Shown here: positions 8,869 to 15,588 of the stretch, piece by piece
Layout of the letters: each line of letters begins with the position of its first letter
Numbering within the stretch: the stretch's first letter is position 1
Notes under the pieces: generated by a model
Seen by the model: only the letters and a program-made list of their open reading frames with translations
What the model was told of the DNA's origin: nothing
The model's database searches: none
Assembly (NCBI GenBank): GCA_910574835.1
Contig: CAJTDE010000017.1
Coordinates: 24,650-88,649, forward strand
DNA: 64,000 nucleotides
Source of the DNA: Clostridia bacterium
GTDB taxonomy: Bacteria; Bacillota; Clostridia; Lachnospirales; Lachnospiraceae
Direction of reading: 5' to 3'
Position numbers and translations under genes: made by a program

Positions 8869-9438
8869 ATGCGTATAGGAAATAACAGTCAGGGAATCTG
8901 GCAGCTTTTATCAAGGATGAACGGCGGCAAAGGAAACACGAATATGCCTTTCGCCGGGGCAAGGCGTTCCAGTGCGGGCGGCAGGAATACGCTGGAAGAC
9001 CAGCTTACCGGACATAGGAAAAATTCTTATGGCGTGGAAGGGATGTGCGTTACCAACAATCCCAATGCGAGGAAGATCATCAAGGTATCTGATGAGATGA
9101 AGCAGCGTGTTTTTAACAGCGTGAAGGATGCGTATTATAAATACAATGGAATGTCCGGTGACAATGAGGCAGAGTGGGAAGAAATGGCTCAGGCAAAAAA
9201 CAATTATTATAAGACATTAAAGAAGGAAGACCGGGTAGCTGCGGCATGGACTTTAGGGCAGTTGGAAATAAGTATTGGAAGAAAAGTAGCCAATGCCGTG
9301 AAAGAAAAGGTACCCGGCTGGACGCATGGCAAGCCGATTCCGTCTGATGTGCTGGATGAGATTTTTGCAGATGAGAGCATTACGTCAATGGTATCTGGGA
9401 AATCTGGCACGGTGGAAGGGTTGGATATACAGGTATAA
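8869..9438 (+). CDS. Unknown 189-residue protein (DUF3879-like?)
   Basis: Starts MRIGNNSQGIWQLLSRMNGG behind AAGGAGG, 16 bp after the previous gene, so cotranscribed. The first 45 residues are Gly/Asn/Arg-rich and probably flexible. The rest is a mixed fold with KVSDEMKQRVFNSVKDAYYKYNG. No catalytic motif, membrane segment or signal peptide. I recall a DUF3879 family of similar appearance in Firmicutes, but the match is from memory. Together with its neighbours it is a candidate output of the LytTR/kinase pair. Confidence 0.65.
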   Translation: MRIGNNSQGIWQLLSRMNGGKGNTNMPFAGARRSSAGGRNTLEDQLTGHRKNSYGVEGMCVTNNPNARKIIKVSDEMKQRVFNSVKDAYYKYNGMSGDNEAEWEEMAQAKNNYYKTLKKEDRVAAAWTLGQLEISIGRKVANAVKEKVPGWTHGKPIPSDVLDEIFADESITSMVSGKSGTVEGLDIQV

Positions 9439-9457
9439 TCTATACACCTTATTCCGC

Positions 9458-9481
9458 AGAGGCGCATAATGCTTTGCCTCT
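9458..9481 (+). other. Small hairpin in a 173-bp intergenic gap
   Basis: AGAGGC and GCCTCT arms (6 bp, 12-base loop) just after the third small protein, without a T-run. It may be a weak transcription stop or an RNA-stability element. Nothing else stands out up to the RBS TTGGAGGA of the next gene. Confidence 0.3.
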
Positions 9482-9611
9482 ACGGTCTGCCCGGAGGCGA
9501 GGGCGCGGCTCTGAATGGGAAAGCAGCGAAGGGAGGGGTGGCAGGGGAAGTTAGGCAGTATATTTATCCCCAGCGTTCTTGCAGATTAAGTGTTGTTTTG
9601 GAGGAACCTAA

Positions 9612-10148
9612 ATGAATATGCTTTATGAAAAATATAAAAATTTGAAGATAGACGGTAGTTGGATTGGTTTAGAACTTGGAGGAGGAATGCCGTGTTTTTG
9701 CACACCTATTGGAGCTGAAATTATTGGTTGGGATAATGGCATACACTACTGCTTTATTGAAGGTTTTGGAGATATGGTTTTCTGCGTTAATCCAGAAACT
9801 TGTTGCGATTACTTTGTCTATCCCATTGCCCGTAATTTTTGCGATTTCTTAGGGCTGATACTCGCCACTGGTGGTACAAATACTCTGCAACAGATTATTT
9901 GGTGGGACAAGAAAATGTTTGATGATTTTGTTAATTGTCCAGAAGAACAGGAATATAAAGCTCGGCCCGAAGTAAAAAGCGTTTTGGATACAATTCGCAA
10001 AGGGATGGATGTAGCATTGATAGATACCCCGTTTGAGTATATCAAAGATTTGCAAAGCAAATTCCCTTGTGAGCAAATTTCATTTACAAATGAGTATTAT
10101 GATATTTTAGGAATTGAGTGCCCTAATGGAATAGTGCCAGAAGATTGA
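9612..10148 (+). CDS. SUKH/SMI1-KNR4-like protein, possible immunity protein
   Basis: A 178-residue soluble protein, AT-richer than its neighbours. The segment CVNPETCCDYFVYPIARNFC followed by DFLGLILATGG and an acidic helix resembles SUKH-superfamily proteins, which serve as immunity proteins in polymorphic-toxin loci. No toxin gene lies next to it here, so it is an orphan immunity gene at best. The AT-rich codon use, shared only with the centre of the 7284 gene, suggests separate acquisition. The family assignment is by eye and moderate. Confidence 0.5.
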   Translation: MNMLYEKYKNLKIDGSWIGLELGGGMPCFCTPIGAEIIGWDNGIHYCFIEGFGDMVFCVNPETCCDYFVYPIARNFCDFLGLILATGGTNTLQQIIWWDKKMFDDFVNCPEEQEYKARPEVKSVLDTIRKGMDVALIDTPFEYIKDLQSKFPCEQISFTNEYYDILGIECPNGIVPED

Positions 10149-10263
10149 GAGAGTAACAAGATTTGGAATATATTTTCCAATAAGGTCACAGCCCGACAAG
10201 GCAGGTATCCCCTATGTTCCGACAGATTGGGGAATTAAAAACAGATTTTGGAAGAGGTATCAT

Positions 10264-10611
10264 ATGAAAAAGAACATTATTTTATGGATGGCGGCTTCGG
10301 CGGTAGTTATGCTGGCGTTTCCGTGGCTTGCGGTTACTTTCGTAAAAGGCGATGCAGGAATGGCGGTATGCTTTCTTCTGTTTTTTGCAGTCAATCCATT
10401 ATATTCCGTGCTAATCGGAGCATTTGCGGGAAAGGACATCCGGCATTTATGGAGCCTTCCGGTTATTTCGGCAGTGCTGTTCCTCATAGGTACATGGATA
10501 TTCTTTGATATGGGGGAAACAGCATTTATCCTGTATGCGGCAGTTTATCTTGCCTTGGGGATAGCAGCCATGCTGATTTCCATACTTATCAGAAAGAAAA
10601 CGCAGAAGTGA
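10264..10611 (+). CDS. Small membrane protein, four predicted segments
   Basis: A 115-residue, highly hydrophobic protein starting MKKNIILWMAAS. Four segments are visible, at about residues 5-25, 30-50, 60-80 and 88-108, with a Lys/Arg-rich C-terminus (IRKKTQK) predicting a cytoplasmic end. RBS is GGAAGAGG. The same frame is open upstream for about 100 bases and reads like protein, so a lost N-terminal extension is possible. Family not recognised. Confidence 0.6.
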   Translation: MKKNIILWMAASAVVMLAFPWLAVTFVKGDAGMAVCFLLFFAVNPLYSVLIGAFAGKDIRHLWSLPVISAVLFLIGTWIFFDMGETAFILYAAVYLALGIAAMLISILIRKKTQK

Positions 10612-10623
10612 GAGGCGATTGAA

Positions 10624-11114
10624 ATGAATATAACAGGAATAGCAAAAAGCCATCATGCGGGCATCCCAAAGCCATCATCCAAGAAGGACTGGAAGCTGTC
10701 CGATTCCCTCCGGGAGAAGATAACAGGATGCGGCGCAGAACGTCTATATGGGGAATAAGTTCCTCGCCCTACGCAAAAGCGAGGTCGCCAAAGTCGCGCC
10801 GGACAGGGCGGCGCTGATGGAGAAGGTCAGTCAGGAAATGGCGGACATGAAAACGATACGGGAGGCTGACAGGCGGTTGCTGTGCCTCCTATTCGGGGAG
10901 CCGTATGAAGCAGAGTTCCAGTCCGGGGCCGTCCATGTGTATGACGGGAATGGTGACGAGATACTGACCTATACCGCAGGCGTGGGCTGCGAAGGCGGAG
11001 ACGCAGGTACACGGTGCTTTGAAGGCTGCCTACTATGATGCGTACTATGCAGCAAGGCAGGAGATAAATGCCGGGGCTGTGGAAATGCAGGGCGGCTTTG
11101 ATGCGGGGGCGTAG
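10624..11114 (+). pseudogene. Remnant of a fourth small protein, broken by two frameshifts
   Basis: Three consecutive frames together read one plausible protein. MNITGIAKSHHAGIPKPSSK starts at 10624. Near 10735 the frame changes to AAQNVYMGNKFLALRKSEV, and near 10985 it changes again to ETQVHGALKAAYYDAYYAAR, ending at the TAG at 11112-11114. The N-terminus matches the MxIxx opening of its intact neighbours. An intact copy would be about 160 residues. Either decay or two sequencing errors explain it. Confidence 0.6.
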
Positions 11115-11188
11115 TAGGAGCAGTGTGTCGTTTTCTCCAGTTTTTGTTAGATTGGAGAATAGGAAGAAAATATGGAGAGGTGCTATAA

Positions 11189-11437
11189 ATGAAAAAGGTT
11201 GTGACTTGGGGATTAGTTTTATCATATATTGCTCTTTGCATTGCTATATGTGTCATGGGAATAAAAATATTTGATGGCAATTATGACATTGTGGCAGAAG
11301 GCTGCATAGCATTTATTTTTCTTTTGATTAGTTGCGGATGCAATATCTATAGGGCATTTAGCAATAGGTGTCCGCATTGTGGAAAAATACGATTGTCAAA
11401 TGGCAAATACTGCGCTCATTGTGGGAAAGAGATTTGA
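11189..11437 (+). CDS. Small membrane protein with C-terminal zinc ribbon
   Basis: 82 residues: two membrane segments (about 5-25 and 33-52), then a cytosolic zinc ribbon with CPHCGK and CAHCGKEI knuckles. This two-helix plus rubredoxin-like knuckle layout is common in small Firmicute proteins of unknown role. It has a good RBS (GGAGAGG) and stands alone between the pseudogene and a hairpin. Confidence 0.6.
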   Translation: MKKVVTWGLVLSYIALCIAICVMGIKIFDGNYDIVAEGCIAFIFLLISCGCNIYRAFSNRCPHCGKIRLSNGKYCAHCGKEI

Positions 11438-11574
11438 ATCCATCAAGTCAGCTATACTTACCCTGTTTCTATAGCATTAACTTCAAAATAAATCCTGAGA
11501 TGCAAATTGGCAATACGGTACAGTGGGTAGAGGGAAGCACCACACGAAGAAAATTAACAATATACAAACGATAA

Positions 11575-11618
11575 AAGGGAACCGAGCAGAGCGTAGTTGT
11601 CATTTGTCTGGTTCCCTT
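11575..11618 (+). terminator. Inverted repeat, probable terminator
   Basis: Perfect 9-base arms AAGGGAACC and GGTTCCCTT separated by 26 bases, preceded by A-rich sequence and followed by GTTAC. The T-run is weak. The preceding bases (11438-11574) hold no supported gene. Confidence 0.45.
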
Positions 11619-11692
11619 GTTACATATTAGTACGGGGAGGCGGAAAATAAGGCCGGTCACTGGCCGGAGTGGAGTAAAGGAGGAGGCGGCAG

Positions 11693-11875
11693 ATGGAAGT
11701 GATCAGATGCCCCAACCCCAAATGCAGGAGGCGCATTTTGGATGATGAGGGAACAGAGACGGAGTGGACGGTCCTTGAGATCAAATGCCAGCACTGCGGA
11801 AAACTGGTAAGGCTGCACTTCGGCCCGGAAGGGATAGAGGCTGGCATATATGAGAGGAAAAAACGGCGGAGGTGA
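11693..11875 (+). CDS. Com-like zinc-ribbon protein A
   Basis: 60 residues: MEVIRCPNPKCRRRI at the front, EIKCQHCGKLVRLHFG in the middle and a basic tail. The RC-x(2-3)-C ... EIKC-x2-C spacing resembles phage Mu Com and its Firmicute relatives, which bind RNA or act as small regulators. RBS AAAGGAGGAGG. A second, similar protein lies 160 bp downstream, so the two may be paralogues. Confidence 0.55.
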   Translation: MEVIRCPNPKCRRRILDDEGTETEWTVLEIKCQHCGKLVRLHFGPEGIEAGIYERKKRRR

Positions 11876-12034
11876 TTCTGCTGTTTTTTTATGCAGAAGT
11901 GATTAAGACAGTGTTTTCCGGCCAATACTGATAACAGGCAATGGAAATTTTTGGAAGTTTCCACCGATGGGACATTTTATGCAGGATGCATAACATGGCT
12001 TTGTCATCCAAAACAGGCTGTGGAGGTATACGGT

Positions 12035-12187
12035 ATGTGTATGGTCAGATGTCCCGCTTGCAAAGGACGGATCTGCGATATTATTGCCACCGCGGGAGGG
12101 CGCGTAGTCTTAAAGGTGAGGTGCCCAGAATGCGGGAGGATAGTCAAATTGGAATGGCTACTACAGGTCACGGAGACAGGTAAATAG
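12035..12187 (+). CDS. Com-like zinc-ribbon protein B
   Basis: 50 residues starting MCMVRCPACKGRICD, with the second knuckle KVRCPECGRIVKLEW. The start is set by GGAGG ten bases upstream; the frame is open further 5' but without coding character. It parallels the upstream zinc-ribbon protein in Cys spacing and in the hydrophobic stretch after the second knuckle. Confidence 0.55.
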   Translation: MCMVRCPACKGRICDIIATAGGRVVLKVRCPECGRIVKLEWLLQVTETGK

Positions 12188-12233
12188 AACTTACTACCGA
12201 GCGAGTGGGACCATGGGACATCGAGTCACGAAA

Positions 12234-12284
12234 GGCCGGAGTGAAGCTAGAGACAATGAGCCTTAGCTTACTCCGGCCATTTTT
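12234..12284 (+). terminator. Strong terminator at the boundary of island and phage early region
   Basis: Perfect outer arms GGCCGGAGT and ACTCCGGCC with inner pairing of AAGCTA and TTAGCTT, then ATTTTT. It closes the zinc-ribbon genes and is the last island-type signal before the phage region. Confidence 0.8.
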
Positions 12285-12315
12285 CCATTTTAAATCAATT
12301 TCATATCAAAAATAG

Positions 12316-12357
12316 AAGCGTTTCTGGCTTTACGAAGGCGTAAAGAAAGGAACGCTT
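12316..12357 (+). promoter_or_regulatory. Two-stage leader hairpin holding the ribosome-binding site
   Basis: Outer arms AAGCGTT/AACGCTT and inner arms CTTTACG/CGTAAAG (loop AAGG) form a long hairpin. The only Shine-Dalgarno sequence, AAAGG, lies in the internal loop between the two stems, nine bases before the ATG at 12360. This arrangement can control translation initiation. Confidence 0.5.
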
Positions 12358-12359
12358 TT

Positions 12360-12731
12360 ATGTCTGAAAAAATCATCAGCATCAGGTCAGGAAACGAAAA
12401 ATTCACAATGAGTGTTACAGAAGAGTCCTATGAGGCGTGGAAGGATAGTGCCTCGGAGGAAGCGGGCATGGCACGAGCAGGGAGCTGGCTCCCTGCACCC
12501 ATGGCCGGATATCATATTTTTTCTGTATATACAGCAGCCTCAAGGAGGACTGCGGAATTTTTTTATTCGACACATTTCTATCTCTTTTCCCAACAGATTA
12601 CAAAAGGATACAATGTTTTTATGACAGGCGCACCTGGAATTCTTCGGGTGCGCTTTTTTTGCGCTTTTGGCTGCAGGCATCAGCCGCCGTTCAGGGGCCG
12701 TGCGCCCCCTCCGGTCTTGAAAATTGTTTAA
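12360..12731 (+). CDS. Short doubtful ORF, perhaps a truncated phage gene
   Basis: The first 35 residues (MSEKIISIRSGNEKF...) look like real protein and follow a regulated leader. After a perfect 20-bp palindrome at 12477-12496 the sequence loses coding character (Phe/Pro/Arg-rich, running through a terminator at 12628-12660). I read it as the start of a small early protein whose 3' part has been lost, or a leader peptide ending in a regulatory region. Function unknown. Confidence 0.3.
   Translation: MSEKIISIRSGNEKFTMSVTEESYEAWKDSASEEAGMARAGSWLPAPMAGYHIFSVYTAASRRTAEFFYSTHFYLFSQQITKGYNVFMTGAPGILRVRFFCAFGCRHQPPFRGRAPPPVLKIV
12628..12660 (+). terminator. Rho-independent terminator upstream of the sigma-like gene
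   Basis: GCGCACC (12628-12634) pairs with GGTGCGC (12647-12653), followed directly by seven T. It isolates the sigma-like gene from upstream transcription. Confidence 0.8.
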
Positions 12732-12745
12732 CCAAATTTCAAGAC
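12714..12745 (+). promoter_or_regulatory. 13-bp inverted repeat before the sigma-like gene
   Basis: GTCTTGAAAATTG and CAAATTTCAAGAC are complementary with one mismatch around a 6-base spacer. The repeat ends 14 bases before the ATG and immediately before the RBS GGAGG. No T-run follows, so it is more likely an operator or a translational control hairpin than a terminator. Confidence 0.5.
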
Positions 12746-12759
12746 TGGAGGAAATCTGA

Positions 12760-13146
12760 ATGAAAATTAAATATGAATTTGCGGATGGGACTGTATCAGA
12801 GGTTGAGGTGGAGGAATCCATCGGTGCCGTCATCATTGAGGACAGGCGGCTGGAAGACAACCTTTCCCGCAAGGAACATTACCACTGTTATTCGCTGGAT
12901 GCAGCTCAGTTCGAAGGTGCAGAGTATTCTGACGGGGAAACGCCGGAAACGAAGATGGAGCGTGAAATGGACACGGAGCGTATCGCCCAGGCATTGGACG
13001 GGCTGTCGGAAGTGCAGCGCAGGCGGATTCTGATGCTGGCGGGCGGTATGTCCGTCAACGAGATTGCGCGTAAGGAAGGCGTGCATCACAGCGTGGTCTC
13101 AGAAACGATATCTGCGGCCCGGAAAAAATTTAAAAAGTTTTTCTAA
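12760..13146 (+). CDS. Sigma-70 region-4-like protein of the phage early region
   Basis: 128 residues. The C-terminal 60 (ERIAQALDGLSEVQRRRILM, then a GGMSVNEIARKEGVHHSVVS helix-turn-helix and a basic tail) are a sigma region 4 with -35-recognition helices. The N-terminal 65 residues (MKIKYEFADGTVSEVEVEES) are a small beta-type domain rather than sigma region 2. Such orphan region-4 proteins act as alternative-sigma fragments or transcription activators in Firmicute mobile elements. An ECF-like promoter begins at its stop codon and recurs before the recombinase operon, so it is the best candidate for a shared activator of both. Confidence 0.75.
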   Translation: MKIKYEFADGTVSEVEVEESIGAVIIEDRRLEDNLSRKEHYHCYSLDAAQFEGAEYSDGETPETKMEREMDTERIAQALDGLSEVQRRRILMLAGGMSVNEIARKEGVHHSVVSETISAARKKFKKFF

Positions 13147-13187
13147 AAACACCCCGCCGAACACCCCTCAAAATCTCCGTATAGTGA
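13146..13187 (+). promoter_or_regulatory. ECF-type promoter element, copy 1 (replication operon)
   Basis: Contains AAAACACCCCGCCGAAC, 11 bases, then TCTCCGTATAGTGA. It is nearly the same as the element at 52206, with equal spacing. GAAC and CGTATA, separated by 15 bases, have the shape of ECF-sigma -35 and -10 boxes. It lies 44 bp before the first replication-module start and immediately after the sigma-like gene. Confidence 0.6.
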
Positions 13188-13230
13188 AGGGCATGAAATC
13201 AGCCGCCCTTCGGAAATGGAGGAGATGGAA

Positions 13231-13449
13231 ATGGAACACACATTGAGGATCAGTGTTTCAAAGGAGCCGGCATCCGGCGGGATCGTGAGCTGCCGCCATA
13301 TCTCCGTGAGGGAGCGTTTCTTACGCTTCCTCCTTGGGGAGAAGCGGAGGGTGGCCATCATCGTGCCGGGCGATTCTGTCCGGGAACTGGCAATCAGTGA
13401 AGTCATGGAAGGAGGAAACGTACATGGGAAAAGTGAAGTTACTGCTTGA
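13231..13449 (+). CDS. Small phage early protein, unknown
   Basis: 72 residues starting MEHTLRISVSKEPASGG. This ATG was preferred over those at 13216 and 13225 because GGAGGA lies seven bases before it. Contains a basic stretch (RERFLRFLLGEKRRVAIIVP). No domain recognised. It overlaps the next gene by 26 bases and is first in the replication operon. Confidence 0.6.
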   Translation: MEHTLRISVSKEPASGGIVSCRHISVRERFLRFLLGEKRRVAIIVPGDSVRELAISEVMEGGNVHGKSEVTA

Positions 13450-13792
13450 TGTCATAGGGGACCTGCGTTCCCTTGCCGACAACTTACAGGCTGTTGCGGA
13501 TGCAGTGGCGGACAACGGTGCCGTGGAAGCAGGGAGGACAGATACAAAGGAGCCGGAAAAAGCGGGAAAGGCTGGGAAGGCGGCAAAGAAAGAGGAAAAG
13601 CCTGCGGCAAAGCAGGAGCCGGAGGAGAGGCCGCTGACGCTGGAGGAAGTCCGCGCAGTGCTGGCGGAGAAGTCCCGCTCCGGACACACGGAGGAAGTGC
13701 GGGAACTGCTGAATAAACACGGCGCGGATAAGCTGTCGGAGATCGACCCGGCGGAGTATGCGGCACTGCTGGCGGAAGCGGAGGTGCTGTGA
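13424..13792 (+). CDS. Phage early protein with Lys/Ala-rich linker
   Basis: 122 residues: an N-terminal helix (MGKVKLLLDVIGDLRSLADN), a Lys/Glu/Ala linker, and a C-terminal helical domain with LTLEEVRAVLAEKSRSGHT and EVRELLNKHGADKLSEIDP. Homologues in Firmicute phages are often mislabelled as rRNA biogenesis protein rrp5. The C-terminal domain looks like a small helical binding module found beside phage recombination genes. Its stop overlaps the nuclease start (TGATG), giving coupled translation. Function unproven. Confidence 0.7.
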   Translation: MGKVKLLLDVIGDLRSLADNLQAVADAVADNGAVEAGRTDTKEPEKAGKAGKAAKKEEKPAAKQEPEERPLTLEEVRAVLAEKSRSGHTEEVRELLNKHGADKLSEIDPAEYAALLAEAEVL

Positions 13793-14913
13793 TGGGAAGA
13801 CACGCTTTATTGTCAGCATCCTCCAGCCACCGGTGGCTTGCCTGCCCGCCGTCTGCAAGGCTCTGTGAAAATTATGAGGATACGGGCAGCGAATACGCGC
13901 AGCAGGGCACCGATGCCCACAGCCTGTGCGAACACAAGCTGAAGCTGTCCCTTGGGATGGAAACCGAAGACCCGACAGAGGAGCTTTCCTTTTACGATGA
14001 GGAGATGGAGGAATGCGCCTGCGGGTATGCGGAGTATGTCCTCTCGCTGGTGGAGGAGGCCAAGAAAATCTGCAAAGACCCTGTGGTGCTGATCGAGCAG
14101 CGGCTGGACTTTTCCCGGTATGTGGAAGAGGGCTTCGGCACAGGTGACTGCGTCATCATCGCAGACGGGACGCTGTATATCATCGACTACAAGCACGGCA
14201 AGGGCGTGGAGGTTTCCGCAGAAGGAAACCCGCAGATGATGCTGTATGCCCTGGGCGCATTGGAGCTGTTTGACGGCATCTATGACATTGACGCCGTCCG
14301 CATGGCGATCTACCAGCCGCGCCGTGAGAATGTCAGCGTGTATGCCATGGCGAAGGATGACCTTCTCCAGTGGGCGGAAGGAGAGCTTTCCGAAAAGGCA
14401 AAGCTGGCCTATGCCGGGGAGGGTGAGTTCTGTGCGGGGGAACACTGCAAATTCTGCAAGGCGAAGGCGGTCTGCAGGAAACGGGCGGAATACAACCTGG
14501 AGCTTGCGAAGTATGACTTCGAGATGCCCGCCACGCTGGAGGATGACGAGATTGCGGCGATCCTTGTGAAAGCGGATGAGCTGGCGGCATGGGCGGCGGA
14601 TGTGAAAGAGTTTGCATTGCAGCAGGCGTTAAGCGGTGTGAAGTATGCCGGGTTCAAGGTTGTGGCCGGAAGGTCCAACCGGAAGTACACGGATGAGGAT
14701 GCCGTTGCGGATACCGTGAAGAAGGCGGGCTTTGACCCGTATGAGCCAAAACTGCTCGGAATCACAGCCATGGAGAAACTGCTCGGCAAGAAGAAGTTTG
14801 CGGAGATTTTAAAGGGCCTTGTGGAGAAGCCGCAGGGCAAGCCTGCGTTAGTCCCGGAGAGCGACAAGCGGCCGGAGATGAACACGGCGCAGGAAGATTT
14901 CAAGGAAGATTAG
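13792..14913 (+). CDS. DUF2800 protein, Cas4/RecB-like PD-(D/E)XK nuclease
   Basis: 374 residues. DCVIIADGTLYIIDYKHGKG (about residues 117-136) gives the D ... D-x-K core of a RecB-like nuclease. C-x4-C-x2-C-x5-C around CAGEHCKFCKAKAVC (about 213-228) looks like the iron-sulfur cysteine cluster of the Cas4/AddB family. The N-terminus (SASSSHRWLACPPSARLCEN) adds another Cys. Probably an exonuclease for phage recombination or replication, acting with the SSB encoded next. It starts at an ATG overlapping the preceding stop. Confidence 0.88.
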   Translation: MGRHALLSASSSHRWLACPPSARLCENYEDTGSEYAQQGTDAHSLCEHKLKLSLGMETEDPTEELSFYDEEMEECACGYAEYVLSLVEEAKKICKDPVVLIEQRLDFSRYVEEGFGTGDCVIIADGTLYIIDYKHGKGVEVSAEGNPQMMLYALGALELFDGIYDIDAVRMAIYQPRRENVSVYAMAKDDLLQWAEGELSEKAKLAYAGEGEFCAGEHCKFCKAKAVCRKRAEYNLELAKYDFEMPATLEDDEIAAILVKADELAAWAADVKEFALQQALSGVKYAGFKVVAGRSNRKYTDEDAVADTVKKAGFDPYEPKLLGITAMEKLLGKKKFAEILKGLVEKPQGKPALVPESDKRPEMNTAQEDFKED

Positions 14914-14929
14914 TCAGGAGGAAAATCAT

Positions 14930-15496
14930 ATGTCAAACACAGCCAATAATCCAACGAAAGTGATCACCGGCCCCAACACCCGGTGGAGCTACTGCAACGC
15001 ATGGGAAGCGAAGGCAATTAACGGGGGAACGCCGAAGTTCTCCGTGTCGCTCATCATCCCGAAGTCGGATAAGAAGACCATTGCAAAGATTGAGGAAGCG
15101 ATCAAGGCGGCGTATCGCGAGGGCGAGGCGAAGCTGAAGGGGAACGGCAGGAGCGTCCCTGCGCTTTCCGTACTGAAGACCCCGTTGCGTGACGGGGATG
15201 TGGAGCGCCCGGATGATGAGGCTTATGCGGATTCCTATTTCGTCAATGCCAACAGCTCCACGGCTCCGGGAATCGTGGATGCGGACCGCCAGCCGATCCT
15301 TGACCATTCCGAGGTGTACAGCGGCGTGTACGGCAGGGCGAGCATCAATTTCTATGCTTTCAATTCCAACGGGAATAAGGGTATCGCCTGCGGGCTGAAC
15401 AATTTACAGAAGATCCGTGACGGGGAGCCGCTGGGCGGCAGGTCCCGTGCGGAGGATGACTTTGCGGATGAGGACGAGGAGGATTTCCTGTCATAA
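14930..15496 (+). CDS. DUF2815 single-stranded-DNA-binding protein
   Basis: 188 residues, OB-fold phage SSB of the T7 gp2.5-like group. Features are the opening KVITGPNTRWSYCNAWE, a Lys-rich middle, and an acidic C-terminal tail (DDFADEDEEDFLS), which in such proteins recruits polymerase and helicase. It sits between the DUF2800 nuclease and DNA polymerase, the usual phage order. RBS AGGAGGAAA. Confidence 0.88.
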   Translation: MSNTANNPTKVITGPNTRWSYCNAWEAKAINGGTPKFSVSLIIPKSDKKTIAKIEEAIKAAYREGEAKLKGNGRSVPALSVLKTPLRDGDVERPDDEAYADSYFVNANSSTAPGIVDADRQPILDHSEVYSGVYGRASINFYAFNSNGNKGIACGLNNLQKIRDGEPLGGRSRAEDDFADEDEEDFLS

Positions 15497-15588
15497 CCAG
15501 ATAGAGAAAAGCACAGCCGCCGGGTGGCGGGGAACGGGCGTCTGCCTTTTCCCTGCCGCCCTTAAGGCGGTGAAAGGAGCTGGTAGGA

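Noticed and set aside
10149..10263. In-frame protein-like extension upstream of the small membrane protein
   Set aside because: The phrase GIPYVPTDWGIKNRFWKRYH is suggestive, but there is no start codon with RBS and the membrane protein has a good one; kept only as a note.
12181..12290. tRNA-like or riboswitch-like sequence around the boundary terminator
   Set aside because: The paired bases are fully explained by the terminator hairpin; no cloverleaf, T-loop or known aptamer core is present.
12477..12496. Perfect 20-bp palindrome GCAGGGAGC-TG-GCTCCCTGC
   Set aside because: Looks like a terminator stem but has no T-run, and no second copy was seen; a role could not be supported beyond marking where the ORF loses coding character.
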